Source: Thiocystis violascens (GTDB lineage Bacteria; Pseudomonadota; Gammaproteobacteria; Chromatiales; Chromatiaceae). From it: a stretch of DNA of 49,476 bases. Below are positions 16,959-25,670 of this stretch, one piece after another. The notes under the pieces were generated by a model. It made no database searches and had not been told where the DNA came from. It saw only the letters and a list, made by a program, of their open reading frames with translations. The first letter of the stretch is position 1. Each line of letters opens with the position of its first letter. The stretch lies in the NCBI GenBank assembly GCA_020721065.1, contig DYNM01000020.1:1-49476 (forward strand), written 5' to 3'. Both the position numbers and the translations under genes were made by a program.

Positions 16959-18478
16959 CTTTCAAACTGACGTTGTTGGAAGACGTCATTGTGAATCAAC
17001 GACCTACCAATCAAGGCGGTCATAAAAGCCTCGACTATGTGCCCGGCACCTTGCTGCTCGGCGCAGTCGCTGCGCGGCTGTATGCCAAGTTATCGCGCTC
17101 GGAAGCGTGGCAAGTGTTCCATTCCGGGCAAGTGCAATTCGGCGATGCGCTGCCGCTGGTCGATGAACATCCGTGTTGGCCGCTGCCGCTGTGCTGGCAT
17201 GAGAAAAAGCAGGAGTCGGCAGTCGTGTCGGGTTCGATCAACGAAGCGCGGGTGCAGAACTTTCAACACGGCACGTTTGCGGATGACGCCCAACCCAAAC
17301 AACTGCGCGATGGCTACATCCGCGCCGATGGACGCAAAGTCAACATCCAGAAATCGCTGCGCATGAAAACCGCGCTCGATCCCACCACCGGACGCGCTGA
17401 TGACCGACGTCTGTTTGGTTATGAAAGCATCAACGCCGGGCAATCTTTCGTTGCTCGCATCCGCGCCAGCGATGAAGTGAGCGCCGAATTGTGGGAGCAA
17501 GTGGGCGCAGTGCTGGCCGAGCATGGCGAGTTATTGCTGGGGCGTTCGCGCTCGGCGGAATACGGGCGAGCAGAATTCTGGCCAGTGGAGCTGGCGCTGG
17601 AACCCGCCATTGCGCCAGCGCAGTCAGAGCAGGTCACGCTGTGGTGTTTATCGGATGTGGCGCTGCTGGATAAAAACGGGCAGCCGAGCTTGGAACCGAC
17701 GCCCGCTGCGCTGGGTTTGGCTCGCGGTGAAATCAACTGGAAACGCAGCTTTTTACGTTTTCGTCGTTACGCGATCTGGAACGCGCACCGCAACGGCTAT
17801 GACCTAGAACGTCAAGTGATTCAACACGGTAGCGTGATCACGCTGCAATTGGACTCGCCGCTGACGGACGCCGAGCGCACACAACTTGCCGCTGGCATCG
17901 GGCTGTATCGGGAAGCTGGTTTGGGCTGGGTCAGCGTTGACCCGGCGCTGTTGGCGACCGCGCAGCCGGTTTTTGCGTCAGCCATTCCCGCTGCATCAGT
18001 CAAATCGGAACCCTCAGAACCGCAAGATGCACCGCTGATCGCGTGGTTAAAAGCCGAACGTGGTGAAGACAAGGTGCTGCGTGAAGCCGAGAAACGCACC
18101 CGCGCTGCTGGCACGAACCTCAAAAAATGCTACGAACTGGCGCGAGCTTATGCCGGTGTGCCCGCGCATTTGCCGATTGGCCCGTCCAAAGCGCAGTGGG
18201 GCAGCGTGTATGAAAAGGCGCGAGCGGAAGACAGCGCGAACTTCGACTGGCTGAAGCGCGACCTGTTTGAAGGCGCTAACCCGGTTTGTAAACCGGCGGG
18301 TGAAGGTTGGCAGGATGCGTTTCGTGATGATGCGGGAGTGCGCAATTTCTGCGCGTGGTTCAGTGACGCCATTGACACCTTAAAAACGGTGCAAACGGTG
18401 CGGCTGTTTGCGCGAGAAGCAATGCGCGTCGCCGACCGCGAGCGTGATCACAAAACGTCTGCGAATTTGGAGAATTGA
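16946..18478 (+). CDS. csx10: Csx10 (Cas5-like) with helical C-terminal tail
   Basis: A 510-aa RAMP protein of the Csx10 family, the Cas5-like subunit that marks subtype III-D. The N-terminus FKLTLLEDVIVNQRPTNQGG and the block LDYVPGTLLLGAVAARLYAK match the family, as does ARVQNFQHGTF and the central LFGYESINAGQSF segment with LLLGRSRSAEYGRAEF. After about residue 365 the chain becomes a charged, mostly helical region of about 140 residues unlike a RAMP fold; it may be a fused Cas11-like small subunit, as no separate cas11 is present. I start at 16946 (MRELTF), which overlaps the previous gene by 13 bp. Confidence 0.85.
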   Translation: MRELTFKLTLLEDVIVNQRPTNQGGHKSLDYVPGTLLLGAVAARLYAKLSRSEAWQVFHSGQVQFGDALPLVDEHPCWPLPLCWHEKKQESAVVSGSINEARVQNFQHGTFADDAQPKQLRDGYIRADGRKVNIQKSLRMKTALDPTTGRADDRRLFGYESINAGQSFVARIRASDEVSAELWEQVGAVLAEHGELLLGRSRSAEYGRAEFWPVELALEPAIAPAQSEQVTLWCLSDVALLDKNGQPSLEPTPAALGLARGEINWKRSFLRFRRYAIWNAHRNGYDLERQVIQHGSVITLQLDSPLTDAERTQLAAGIGLYREAGLGWVSVDPALLATAQPVFASAIPAASVKSEPSEPQDAPLIAWLKAERGEDKVLREAEKRTRAAGTNLKKCYELARAYAGVPAHLPIGPSKAQWGSVYEKARAEDSANFDWLKRDLFEGANPVCKPAGEGWQDAFRDDAGVRNFCAWFSDAIDTLKTVQTVRLFAREAMRVADRERDHKTSANLEN

Positions 18479-20010
18479 TGATGAATCAACCCGAGCCGAA
18501 CCGTCTTGCCCGTTCTGTTTTATATCTCGCCCGCTTCATGCTGGAAACCAAGACTGCGCTGTCCATCGGCAGCGGCGGTGCTGACAACGTGTTTGATCAT
18601 CCGATTGTGCGCGATGCCAACGGTTTGCCACAGATTCCCGGTAGCTCGTTGGCGGGAGTGCTGCGGCATCTGTGGATCACCGATCACCCCGACACTGCCA
18701 ATCAGACCGCTGACGATCAGCAGGAAAAAGCTGCTGATGGACTGTTTGGATTTCATCACCGCGATAAAGGCAATGCTTCGCGGATCGAAGTCGCTGCGTG
18801 TGCATTGCAAGATCAAGACGGCAAGCCGGTGGAAGGGCTGCTGCTCGGCAAGGAGCGCCAGCGGCTGCACGATCCGCTGTTGGCGGCGGCGCTCATCAGC
18901 CGCGCTGATCCCAATTTTCGGGATCGGGTGCGCCTGACGCATCGCGGCGTGGCTGCGCATCTCGGCAAATTTGATCGCGGACTGCTGCCGGCCGGTTATC
19001 GCTTCAGCGGCGAGCTGCGGCTGTGGTCAAAAAAAGATGATCTCGATTGGGAAGCGGTGCTGGCGCTGCTGGCGGACCCACGCCTGCGACTCGGTGGCGG
19101 CACTCGCGCTGGGTTGGGCGCGATGACGTTGAAAAAGCTGCATCGAGCGACGTTTGATTTAACAGATGCCAGCGACATCAAGCAGTTCCAACAACTCTCA
19201 CCTGCGCTCGGCGCGGTGGATGGTTTGGAGGAGCTGAAAAACCTAACGCCGGCGCTGGCTGCTGGAGTGCAGAAATTGTGCATCAAGTTGAATCCCAAAG
19301 ATTTTTGGCGCATCGGACAAGGTGACGCGCCGATTGGTCAGTATGAAAAGAATGAACCGACGCTGCTGCCCAAACAGGAGCGGAGAGTGGTGTGGCAGGA
19401 AAACGGCGCGAGCGTGCGCGGCAAATTTAGTGCGCAACAGGTGCTGGTGCCGGGATCGTCAATAAAAGGTGCGCTGGCGCATCGCACTGCGTTTCATTGG
19501 AACGTGCTCAATCAAAAATTTGTTGATGATTTGAATGCAGATCAGATTCAGAAATGGGATAAATCTGAACACTGCGCGGGAGTAATGGAATTGTTTGGAT
19601 TTGCCAAAAACAACGCTGAACTCGTTAAGGAAGGCGACCAAGATAACACGGGACAAGCGGGGCGCGTCATTATTGATGATGTTTACGTCAACATCAGTGC
19701 TGAAGATGTGAATAAATATGTCAAGGAAATGGTACACAACAGCATTGATCGTTTTACCGGCGGCGTGCGCAATCGGATGTTGTTTACTGAAGAATTGATT
19801 TTTTATCGCTCGATTTCGCTAACAATAACGCTATTGCCGGGCGTTACAGAAGCAACTGCATATCAGGCTTTTGCACGAGCGTTGAGTGATTTATGCAGCG
19901 GCAGTTTAGCGATAGGTGGCGGCGTTACTAAAGGGCACGGTGCTTTTAGTGGCGAACCAGATCAAGCAACCCGCGAGTGGATGACAGCGCAAGGAGTCTG
20001 TGTGCAATGA
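18478..20010 (+). CDS. Double Cas7 RAMP protein (Cas7-2x type)
   Basis: A 510-aa protein with two Csm3-like modules. Module 1 has FMLETKTALSIGSGGADNV, FDHPIVRDANGLPQIPGSSL (an Asp at the Csm3 catalytic position) and RLGGGTRAGLGAMTL. Module 2 has VLVPGSSIKGALAHRTAFHW (about 318-337), DRFTGGVRNRMLF, and LAIGGGVTKGHGAFSG near the end. The order matches the Cas7-2x subunit described for III-D variant complexes. The start ATG overlaps the csx10 stop (TGATG) with GGAG just upstream; the ATG at 18481 is equally possible. Each module would hold a segment of crRNA and may cut target RNA. Confidence 0.82.
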   Translation: MMNQPEPNRLARSVLYLARFMLETKTALSIGSGGADNVFDHPIVRDANGLPQIPGSSLAGVLRHLWITDHPDTANQTADDQQEKAADGLFGFHHRDKGNASRIEVAACALQDQDGKPVEGLLLGKERQRLHDPLLAAALISRADPNFRDRVRLTHRGVAAHLGKFDRGLLPAGYRFSGELRLWSKKDDLDWEAVLALLADPRLRLGGGTRAGLGAMTLKKLHRATFDLTDASDIKQFQQLSPALGAVDGLEELKNLTPALAAGVQKLCIKLNPKDFWRIGQGDAPIGQYEKNEPTLLPKQERRVVWQENGASVRGKFSAQQVLVPGSSIKGALAHRTAFHWNVLNQKFVDDLNADQIQKWDKSEHCAGVMELFGFAKNNAELVKEGDQDNTGQAGRVIIDDVYVNISAEDVNKYVKEMVHNSIDRFTGGVRNRMLFTEELIFYRSISLTITLLPGVTEATAYQAFARALSDLCSGSLAIGGGVTKGHGAFSGEPDQATREWMTAQGVCVQ

Positions 20011-20549
20011 GCATTGAAAACACATTAGCGACTTATAACCGAATTCGCCAGATTTATAAATTGCCAGAAATGGTGCCGGTCGCAGTGGGATTTGAAGTGA
20101 AGAATGATTTAACGCCGGAATTAGCATGGCAAGAATTATGCGAATTTCGACCGTTGGAAGGCTGGTTTCAATTTCAATCTCATGCAGACGCATTTATCAA
20201 TTGGGAACTGCCGCAACCAGAACAAGATTGGGGTCGTTTACTTGACGCTGAAGTGTTTGATAGTGAAAACAAGCGGTCACTCAGTTTGCGCACCCTATCA
20301 CCCGGCACCATTCGTTTAACGATTGCCAGTGCTGGAGTCGGTGAAAAGGAATTTTTGGCGGATGATGTTAAACAACTAGCAACGAGAAGAACTCAACACG
20401 AATGGCTGTGTTATCGGCGTTATTGGCGTCACGATGAAGAATTAGGATTTATGCCGTTTTATGCTGCGTTTCAAGGTTTTTCGGTGTTAATCAAAGAAGA
20501 TGCCGAGCAAGCGTCGCCCGCATCAGAATCAACCACTCAAGGAAATTAA
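20007..20549 (+). CDS. csx19: Csx19-like protein
   Basis: A 180-aa protein at the place of csx19 in type III-D operons. It has no RAMP glycine loop. The C-terminal block HEWLCYRRYWRH followed by ELGFMPFYAAFQGF fits the Csx19 (TIGR03984) family as I remember it. In III-D complexes Csx19 is reported as an accessory subunit; its role is not settled. The ATG overlaps the previous stop (ATGA). Codon use is AT-richer than in the genes before it. The assignment rests on position, length and the aromatic C-terminal block. Confidence 0.7.
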   Translation: MSIENTLATYNRIRQIYKLPEMVPVAVGFEVKNDLTPELAWQELCEFRPLEGWFQFQSHADAFINWELPQPEQDWGRLLDAEVFDSENKRSLSLRTLSPGTIRLTIASAGVGEKEFLADDVKQLATRRTQHEWLCYRRYWRHDEELGFMPFYAAFQGFSVLIKEDAEQASPASESTTQGN

Positions 20550-20554
20550 ACGCC

Positions 20555-22687
20555 ATGCCTCCTCCAATTTCAATTGATGCTCCATATAATTTTGTGCCGC
20601 TGGCGGATTGGGTGCATTGCCCAGATTGGGCAGCGCAGGTGTCACACGATTTGCCATTCCGCGATGGCATTTGCGGTCATCTAGATTTAACCATCACTGC
20701 GCAGACGCCATTATTAGTTGGTGGTCGGCAACGCGCAGCGACTGCCGAAGCAGCAGGTGAAGTGCAGCCGTTTAAACTTCCTGATGGCAATTATGCGATT
20801 CCGGGCACCTCATTAAAGGGAATGATCCGCGCAATTATTGAGATTGCCAGCTTTTCACGCATGAATTTGGTGGATGACCAACGGCTTGGGGTGCGGGATT
20901 TAACACCGGGAGCGCGTGGTTTTTACGGCAACTTTATGACCGAAACAGTTGCTCCTCAGACTTATCGTGCAAAATCAAAAGCGGGCTGGTTATCATTTGA
21001 TAGGAATCAAGGAAGATGGCTGATTCAACCTTGTTTATATGCACGGATTGAACGCCATGAATTAGAGCGTTATCACCAGACGCCTTGGGTCACAATTAAC
21101 AATAAATCGCGCCCCACCGCTAAAGAAAAATACGATGCGTGGAGAAAAGCACTTGAGGTGACTTTTGATGCTGGTGAAGAAGCACTACATAAACATTCTC
21201 CGGGATTTCTCCAGTACCGCAAAGCCTCGAATCTGGGGCGTGGCAAAACAGCTGGTACTTTAGTGTTTACAGGTCAACCCAGCCCTCAAAAACACCTTGA
21301 TTTCATTTTTTATGATACGGCTGGTCAACCGATCACTGTGCCAGAAGATGTCTTTCGTGGGTTTCTCGATATTCACGACCAGAAAACCGAGAACTCAGAC
21401 CCCACTGCATGGACAGATTGGCGCGATAAATCTCGCGTTCCCGTGTTTTATTTAGAAGAGCGGAATACCGTTACCTCACTGGGATTGGCGTTGATGTATA
21501 AGTTGGCTTATCACAATTCCATTCACGATGCTATTCGGCATTCCAGCCCTGAGCATTTTAATGATGATGCAGAAGATTTAGCGACTTTGCTGTTTGGGCG
21601 CGTTGGTGATACGCCAGAAAAATGCCTAAAAGGGCGCGTAACTTTTCAACATGCACTCGCTGACAGCAGACCAGCAGAACAAGCACAACCTGCAACCATT
21701 TTGAATGGTCCAAAGCCAACCTATTATCCGAACTATATTCGTCAACCGAATGCTGTAAATTGCAAAGTCTCCACAACTGGTTACGCCACTTTAATGGATG
21801 ATGCGTGTGAGATTCGCGGCTGGAAACGTTATCCGGTGCGATCAGCAGCTCAGGTGCAGCAATTAACTTCAGAGCAGGTTGAGAATACTGCGGTGCAAGT
21901 GAAATTGTATACCTTGCCAGCTAGTACTCGTTTTCAAACACGAGTGGTATTTCACAATCTTAAACCAGCAGAACTAGGTGCATTAGTTTGGGCATTAACT
22001 TGGGCTGGAGATGACAAATTGCGCCACAGTTTGGGTATGGCGAAATCATTTGGTTTTGGTCAAGTGAGTATTGCTATCAACCCGCAAACTCCCGTGTTAC
22101 GTCCGAATGCGCCTGATGCTAATCAAGCCGTGACTTGGGAAAGCTGCCGCCAAGCATTTGTTGATTACATGGAAAAGAGTGCGCAAGCGCGTAAAAAGAA
22201 GTGGAAAACGTCACCTCAGATTACGGCGCTGTTGGGAATGGCTGATCCAAATAAACATCCGCATCCGCTGCAAGGCAATCTCAACCACATGCGGTTATCG
22301 ACAGAAAACGACAACCAGTTTAAGGATGCAAAAACAGCACGATTAGTGTTATCGGAATACGCTAAAGGAACGCATCCGACGGGATTGAGTTTGAATAGCG
22401 GAGACAGCGGCGGTGCAGCCAACGAGTGGAAAGGCGTTGAGATCAAACTCAACCCGGGCAGTGGTGAGTTATCAATTACGCATCAAGGCAAAATCGCCAC
22501 AGCTGTCAATCCTTTTGCCCAATCGTTGCGCGATAAATTGCCGAATGATTTGAAAGAGCGGTTGAAAAAGAATAAGGCGCTGAAGAACTGTCAAGTGCAG
22601 GTTGAGCCGATTGGCAATCGCTGGAATTTAGCGGCAATTCTTGCTGTGGGTGATGTCACTATTCCGCCGGCAACTAAAACTCCATGA
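20555..22687 (+). CDS. Large RAMP protein, TIGR03986-like (Cas7 with insertion)
   Basis: A 710-aa Cas7-family subunit. The N-terminal block has LDLTITAQTPLLVGG and YAIPGTSLKGMIRAIIEIAS (about 88-107), the RAMP signature. A second part around 340-380 has LATLLFGRVGDTPEKCLKGR, typical of large RAMP proteins in which LFG is followed by a short variable loop. The C-terminal glycine segment is KLRHSLGMAKSFGFGQVSI (about 488-506). A Lys-rich helical tail of 200 residues follows. In III-D variants this corresponds to the Cas7-insertion subunit at the 3' end of the target. It is the last gene of the effector operon; a 218-bp gap follows. Confidence 0.82.
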   Translation: MPPPISIDAPYNFVPLADWVHCPDWAAQVSHDLPFRDGICGHLDLTITAQTPLLVGGRQRAATAEAAGEVQPFKLPDGNYAIPGTSLKGMIRAIIEIASFSRMNLVDDQRLGVRDLTPGARGFYGNFMTETVAPQTYRAKSKAGWLSFDRNQGRWLIQPCLYARIERHELERYHQTPWVTINNKSRPTAKEKYDAWRKALEVTFDAGEEALHKHSPGFLQYRKASNLGRGKTAGTLVFTGQPSPQKHLDFIFYDTAGQPITVPEDVFRGFLDIHDQKTENSDPTAWTDWRDKSRVPVFYLEERNTVTSLGLALMYKLAYHNSIHDAIRHSSPEHFNDDAEDLATLLFGRVGDTPEKCLKGRVTFQHALADSRPAEQAQPATILNGPKPTYYPNYIRQPNAVNCKVSTTGYATLMDDACEIRGWKRYPVRSAAQVQQLTSEQVENTAVQVKLYTLPASTRFQTRVVFHNLKPAELGALVWALTWAGDDKLRHSLGMAKSFGFGQVSIAINPQTPVLRPNAPDANQAVTWESCRQAFVDYMEKSAQARKKKWKTSPQITALLGMADPNKHPHPLQGNLNHMRLSTENDNQFKDAKTARLVLSEYAKGTHPTGLSLNSGDSGGAANEWKGVEIKLNPGSGELSITHQGKIATAVNPFAQSLRDKLPNDLKERLKKNKALKNCQVQVEPIGNRWNLAAILAVGDVTIPPATKTP

Positions 22688-22835
22688 GCTGATAAAACAG
22701 CCGCATTCGGGAGTCACTTTTGCATCCTGCAACTGCTGAAACCATGCTGCGCGTGTGCAAACGCGCAGCGGTTTGTCAGTAAAATCAAGCATCTTCAGTG
22801 TTGCGCTCTAGTTCCAGAATTTTTTCTGCTGCCGG

Positions 22836-22864
22836 ATTAAAAATTGCCGAACGGCTTGCGTTAT
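22836..22864 (+). promoter_or_regulatory. Conserved spaced motif, copy C (before the CARF nuclease)
   Basis: ATTAAAAATTG (22836-22846), 12 bases, CGTTAT (22859-22864), 41 bp before the CARF nuclease start. Its presence suggests that the ancillary genes form a second transcription unit under the same control as the effector operon. Confidence 0.55.
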
Positions 22865-22905
22865 ACCAATAACAACCATTCAAAAACCACTCAGGAATTG
22901 ACGCC

Positions 22906-24201
22906 ATGACTCAACAAGCCACCGTATTCGTTGCCCTGTCCACCGGTCAAAATATCGCCAACGTTCTGCCCATTTTGGAACTTGCCCATCCTGAAAATGG
23001 CGATCAGGTATTGTGGATTGAAAGCGCAACGGCAAAGAAATGGAGTGCTGGGGCGATTGAAGTTTTGCAGCGACACGGCATAACGGCAATTACAACGTTA
23101 GAAGTGAGTGATGATCCAGCTTCATTACAACAGGCACTTGCTGCGCATGATCTCGTTAAAAATGGAACGCACATCATTAAATTGATTGCGAATGGCGGCA
23201 CTAAATTACAGATGCTTGCTGCATCCAAGGCTTTGAATGGTCATCTTGATGAGTTGCTTTATAACTCAGATCGTCAATGTGTCGTTGAACATGATCGTTA
23301 TGGTCAACCCGTGCAATCTGTTCCTTATCAAAATCATCACATCACTTTGGCGGATATGTTGGAATGCAACAACCGTGAAATAGTACCGGGAACAGAACGC
23401 TGTATTTGGCCAACAGCGCAAGTGCCAGAATTACCACGTTATGGCACTGATGTTGAATATACCCGTGAGTGTCATCTAAAAATTAGTGAGTGGGAAAAAA
23501 ATCGTCCGAATGAACCAAAAAAAGCCTTTTCATACGGAAGAGCTGCCGAAATTCATTCCGCACAAGGTGAAAAATTTCGAGCGCATATCCGTAGTGTATG
23601 CGGTTTTGATTCGTCGGTAAAACTTAAAAAAAGTGATTTAGAACTAATTTACAACAGTGCGCATACTTTAGATCGCGAAGCATGGAAATTTCAAAAGAAA
23701 AATGCTACTCAAAAACAGGCACCACATGTCGGACGTAAATTGGAAGATGCTGTTGCAACGCGAGTGGTTCATTGGCTAGAAGCGAATCCAGAATTTTCGA
23801 GAATTGTGCAGTCAGCGTGGTGCAATGTGAAGGTGCGGCAGCGCGGCAGTGAAGAAGATGCGTTAGAGTTAGATACGGCGTTGTTGTTAAAAAATGGTAT
23901 CTTGTTACATTTAGAATGTAAATCTTTCGATGCGCATATTAAAGACATGAACTCGCGTCTTGGTGAATTGCAACGCAGCTTTTCGCAACTTGCAAAAATT
24001 GCGATCTGTGCGCCTTCTTATCCTGCTTTTAACCGCGATAGTTGGTATAAAAAGTATGACGAGAACGTGGAGACGATGAAAAAATGGAAGCAGTTTAAGT
24101 TTGTTGAATTCACCTTGCCAGACCAACCCGGCGCTGAAGGCATGACCTTTGAGCAGGCACTGGAAAACTGGCTTAAACCATATTTGCCAATGGTGAGTTA
24201 A
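22906..24201 (+). CDS. CARF-PD-(D/E)XK nuclease, Can2/Card1-like
   Basis: A 431-aa effector activated by cyclic oligoadenylate. The N-terminal CARF domain has VFVALSTGQNIANVLPILEL and the ligand-loop segment LIANGGTKLQMLAASKAL (about 93-110). The C-terminal nuclease has GRKLEDAVATRVVHWL (Glu of motif 1), ELDTALL (Asp323) and HLECKSF (Glu337, Lys339), i.e. a complete D-ExK site. The order CARF-REase and the GGTK motif match the Can2/Card1 family, which cuts nucleic acid when cA4 binds. It starts a second transcription unit after motif copy C, with AGGA upstream of the ATG. The activator size (A4 or other) cannot be read from the sequence. Confidence 0.85.
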   Translation: MTQQATVFVALSTGQNIANVLPILELAHPENGDQVLWIESATAKKWSAGAIEVLQRHGITAITTLEVSDDPASLQQALAAHDLVKNGTHIIKLIANGGTKLQMLAASKALNGHLDELLYNSDRQCVVEHDRYGQPVQSVPYQNHHITLADMLECNNREIVPGTERCIWPTAQVPELPRYGTDVEYTRECHLKISEWEKNRPNEPKKAFSYGRAAEIHSAQGEKFRAHIRSVCGFDSSVKLKKSDLELIYNSAHTLDREAWKFQKKNATQKQAPHVGRKLEDAVATRVVHWLEANPEFSRIVQSAWCNVKVRQRGSEEDALELDTALLLKNGILLHLECKSFDAHIKDMNSRLGELQRSFSQLAKIAICAPSYPAFNRDSWYKKYDENVETMKKWKQFKFVEFTLPDQPGAEGMTFEQALENWLKPYLPMVS

Positions 24202-24220
24202 AACTCGCAGGTAATACGCG

Positions 24221-24664
24221 ATGATGACTTTGTATGAACGTGATTTCTTTACTTGGACGCAAGAACAGGCGGCGGCATTACGTTCCGGTTGCATGGATGC
24301 AATTGACCGCCATCATCTCGCTGATGAGATTGAAGATATGGGTCGTTCTGAACAACGCGCTTTTGCTTCTCGTTTGGCAATCATCATCGCGCATCTTTTG
24401 AAACTGCGATTTCAAATTGAGCGCACACCAACTAACGAAAAAAGTTGGCGCAATTCGGTCATCACGCAGCGGCGACAGTTGCAGCGGCATTTAGAAAAAA
24501 ATCCCGGGCTGAAACATCCAGTGCTATTAAATGACATATTGGAATCTGCTTGGGATGATGGACGCGATTTAGCAATTCGTGAAACCGGATTAGACCCTGA
24601 TTTATTTCCGGCTAACTGCTGCTATACGTTGGCGCAATTGTTTGATGATTCCTATTGGTCATAA
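24221..24664 (+). CDS. DUF29 family protein in the CRISPR ancillary unit
   Basis: A 147-aa DUF29 protein. It shares with the copy at 252-677 the segments RDFFTWTQEQAAALR, HHLADEIEDMG, IIAHLLKLRFQIER and CYTLAQLFDDSYW. It begins 19 bp after the CARF nuclease stop and ends about 70 bp before csx16, on the same strand, so it is probably co-transcribed with them. The function is unknown. Either it is a passenger (DUF29 genes spread widely) or it is an accessory of the type III response. Confidence 0.85.
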   Translation: MMTLYERDFFTWTQEQAAALRSGCMDAIDRHHLADEIEDMGRSEQRAFASRLAIIIAHLLKLRFQIERTPTNEKSWRNSVITQRRQLQRHLEKNPGLKHPVLLNDILESAWDDGRDLAIRETGLDPDLFPANCCYTLAQLFDDSYWS

Positions 24665-24731
24665 TGTCGCGCTTGGCATTCAAAAATCACATAATGGATT
24701 AACGTTTATTCAACCGGAGCGTTGCTTTGCT

Positions 24732-25058
24732 ATGACCACTTATTTTGTTACTCGTCACTCCGGCGCTCGCGCTTGGGCAACGCAAGAAGGTCTCAACGTT
24801 GATGCGGTCGTGACCCATCTTGATCCCGCCAGCATCGCGCCCGGCGACATCGTGATCGGCTCGCTGCCGGTCAATCTTGCCGCCGAGGTCTGCGCTCGCG
24901 GTGGGCGCTATCTCCATTTATCCATTGATTTACCAGCCGATTTGCGCGGACAGGAATTGACCGCTGAGGACATGCGCAATTGCGGAGCGCGGTTGGAGGA
25001 ATTTCGCGTCGCCCGCGTGCCATTCAATAGAGAAGCAGCATCAAAACTCTGTGAATGA
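24732..25058 (+). CDS. csx16: CRISPR-associated protein Csx16 (VVA1548 type)
   Basis: A 108-aa protein with the Csx16 family pattern: MTTYFVTRHSGARAWATQEG at the start, then VVTHLDPASIAPGDIVIG, SLPVNLAAEVCARGGRYLHL and LPADLRGQELTAEDM. The invariant Arg-His near the N-terminus and PVNLAAEVC are the best markers. Csx16 occurs only with type III loci and is thought to degrade or bind cyclic oligoadenylate, ending the alarm. The start is placed at 24732 on the basis of the conserved N-terminus; the upstream extension overlaps DUF29. Gene order nuclease-DUF29-csx16 fits an effector with its off-switch. Confidence 0.88.
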   Translation: MTTYFVTRHSGARAWATQEGLNVDAVVTHLDPASIAPGDIVIGSLPVNLAAEVCARGGRYLHLSIDLPADLRGQELTAEDMRNCGARLEEFRVARVPFNREAASKLCE

Positions 25059-25118
25059 ATTGCGATCTTGACAAGGTGAATTAAGCAACCACTGAATCGT
25101 GTTAATTTTTACAAAAAA

Positions 25119-25147
25119 TTGACACTAACAAACAAAAAATTGATAAC
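25119..25147 (+). promoter_or_regulatory. Sigma-70-like promoter before the GTPase remnant
   Basis: TTGACA (25119-25124), a 17-bp AT-rich spacer, then GATAAC (25142-25147), 42 bp before the ATG of the GTPase remnant. An AGGAAAA ribosome site precedes that ATG. The promoter could still drive the C2H2-coiled-coil-Hsp70 genes downstream. Confidence 0.55.
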
Positions 25148-25189
25148 GTATTCACTAAAAGTTCACAAGTAAACTATAGGAAAAACGAC

Positions 25190-25549
25190 ATGAGTATTTT
25201 TGAGCCACACGTTGAGGAAATCTTTGAGAACTTTTTACCGAACACAAGAGATTCCCGCGAAACACTCGCTGCTGCGCTCCAGATGAAAGAACAAACACTT
25301 AAGGTAATTGCTTGCGGGATGCTTAACGCGGGTAAGAGTTCATTACTCAATGCGTTGACCGATCAACTTGAGAACGAGGTTTTTGCAACTGGCCCAGTTC
25401 GGACTACCACCAAAAAAGCAGAGCTGTCACATCATCAGTTTATTTTTACTGACACGCCGGGGCTTGATGCAACAGAAGCGGATAATATATAAGCATAGTC
25501 GACAGTAAAGACTGCTGATGTATTGCTATTTGCACGGCATCTCCACTGA
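25190..25549 (+). pseudogene. Truncated dynamin/Era-like GTPase gene
   Basis: The first 100 codons encode the start of a GTPase: P-loop GMLNAGKSSLLNAL (about residues 43-56), a switch I Thr in VRTTTKKAE, and G3 motif FTDTPGLDATEAD. The frame then hits TAA and TAG, but continues as TVKTADVLLFARHLH, which is what a GTPase core should show after G3. The gene is therefore broken by stops and deletion, and G4 (N/TKxD) and the helical remainder are lost. Comparable GTPases next to Hsp70-like genes are membrane-remodelling proteins of the dynamin or LeoA type. A good promoter and ribosome site remain. Confidence 0.7.
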
Positions 25550-25670
25550 TGAACGGCTAATTTATGAATTCCGTACTGTGCGCGCTTTCGACCGCGACTG
25601 GTTCGATGCTGCATACGCGATCGCTTTAAGTCGTGGCTTGGCGCAGCAGCCAATGAGCGTTAATCCATGA
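25518..25670 (+). CDS. Short ORF, possible gene fragment
   Basis: Fifty codons in a frame different from the GTPase remnant. The product has a protein-like composition (LIYEFRTVRAFDRDWFDAAY). Its stop overlaps the next short ORF in ATGA. It may be the 3' end of a deleted gene joined to the GTPase fragment. No family recognised. Confidence 0.3.
   Translation: MYCYLHGISTDERLIYEFRTVRAFDRDWFDAAYAIALSRGLAQQPMSVNP

Noticed and set aside
14690..25058. Search for cas1, cas2 and cas6
   Set aside because: No integrase, Cas2-like or Cas6 glycine-loop gene is found here or elsewhere in the window; adaptation and crRNA processing must come from outside it.
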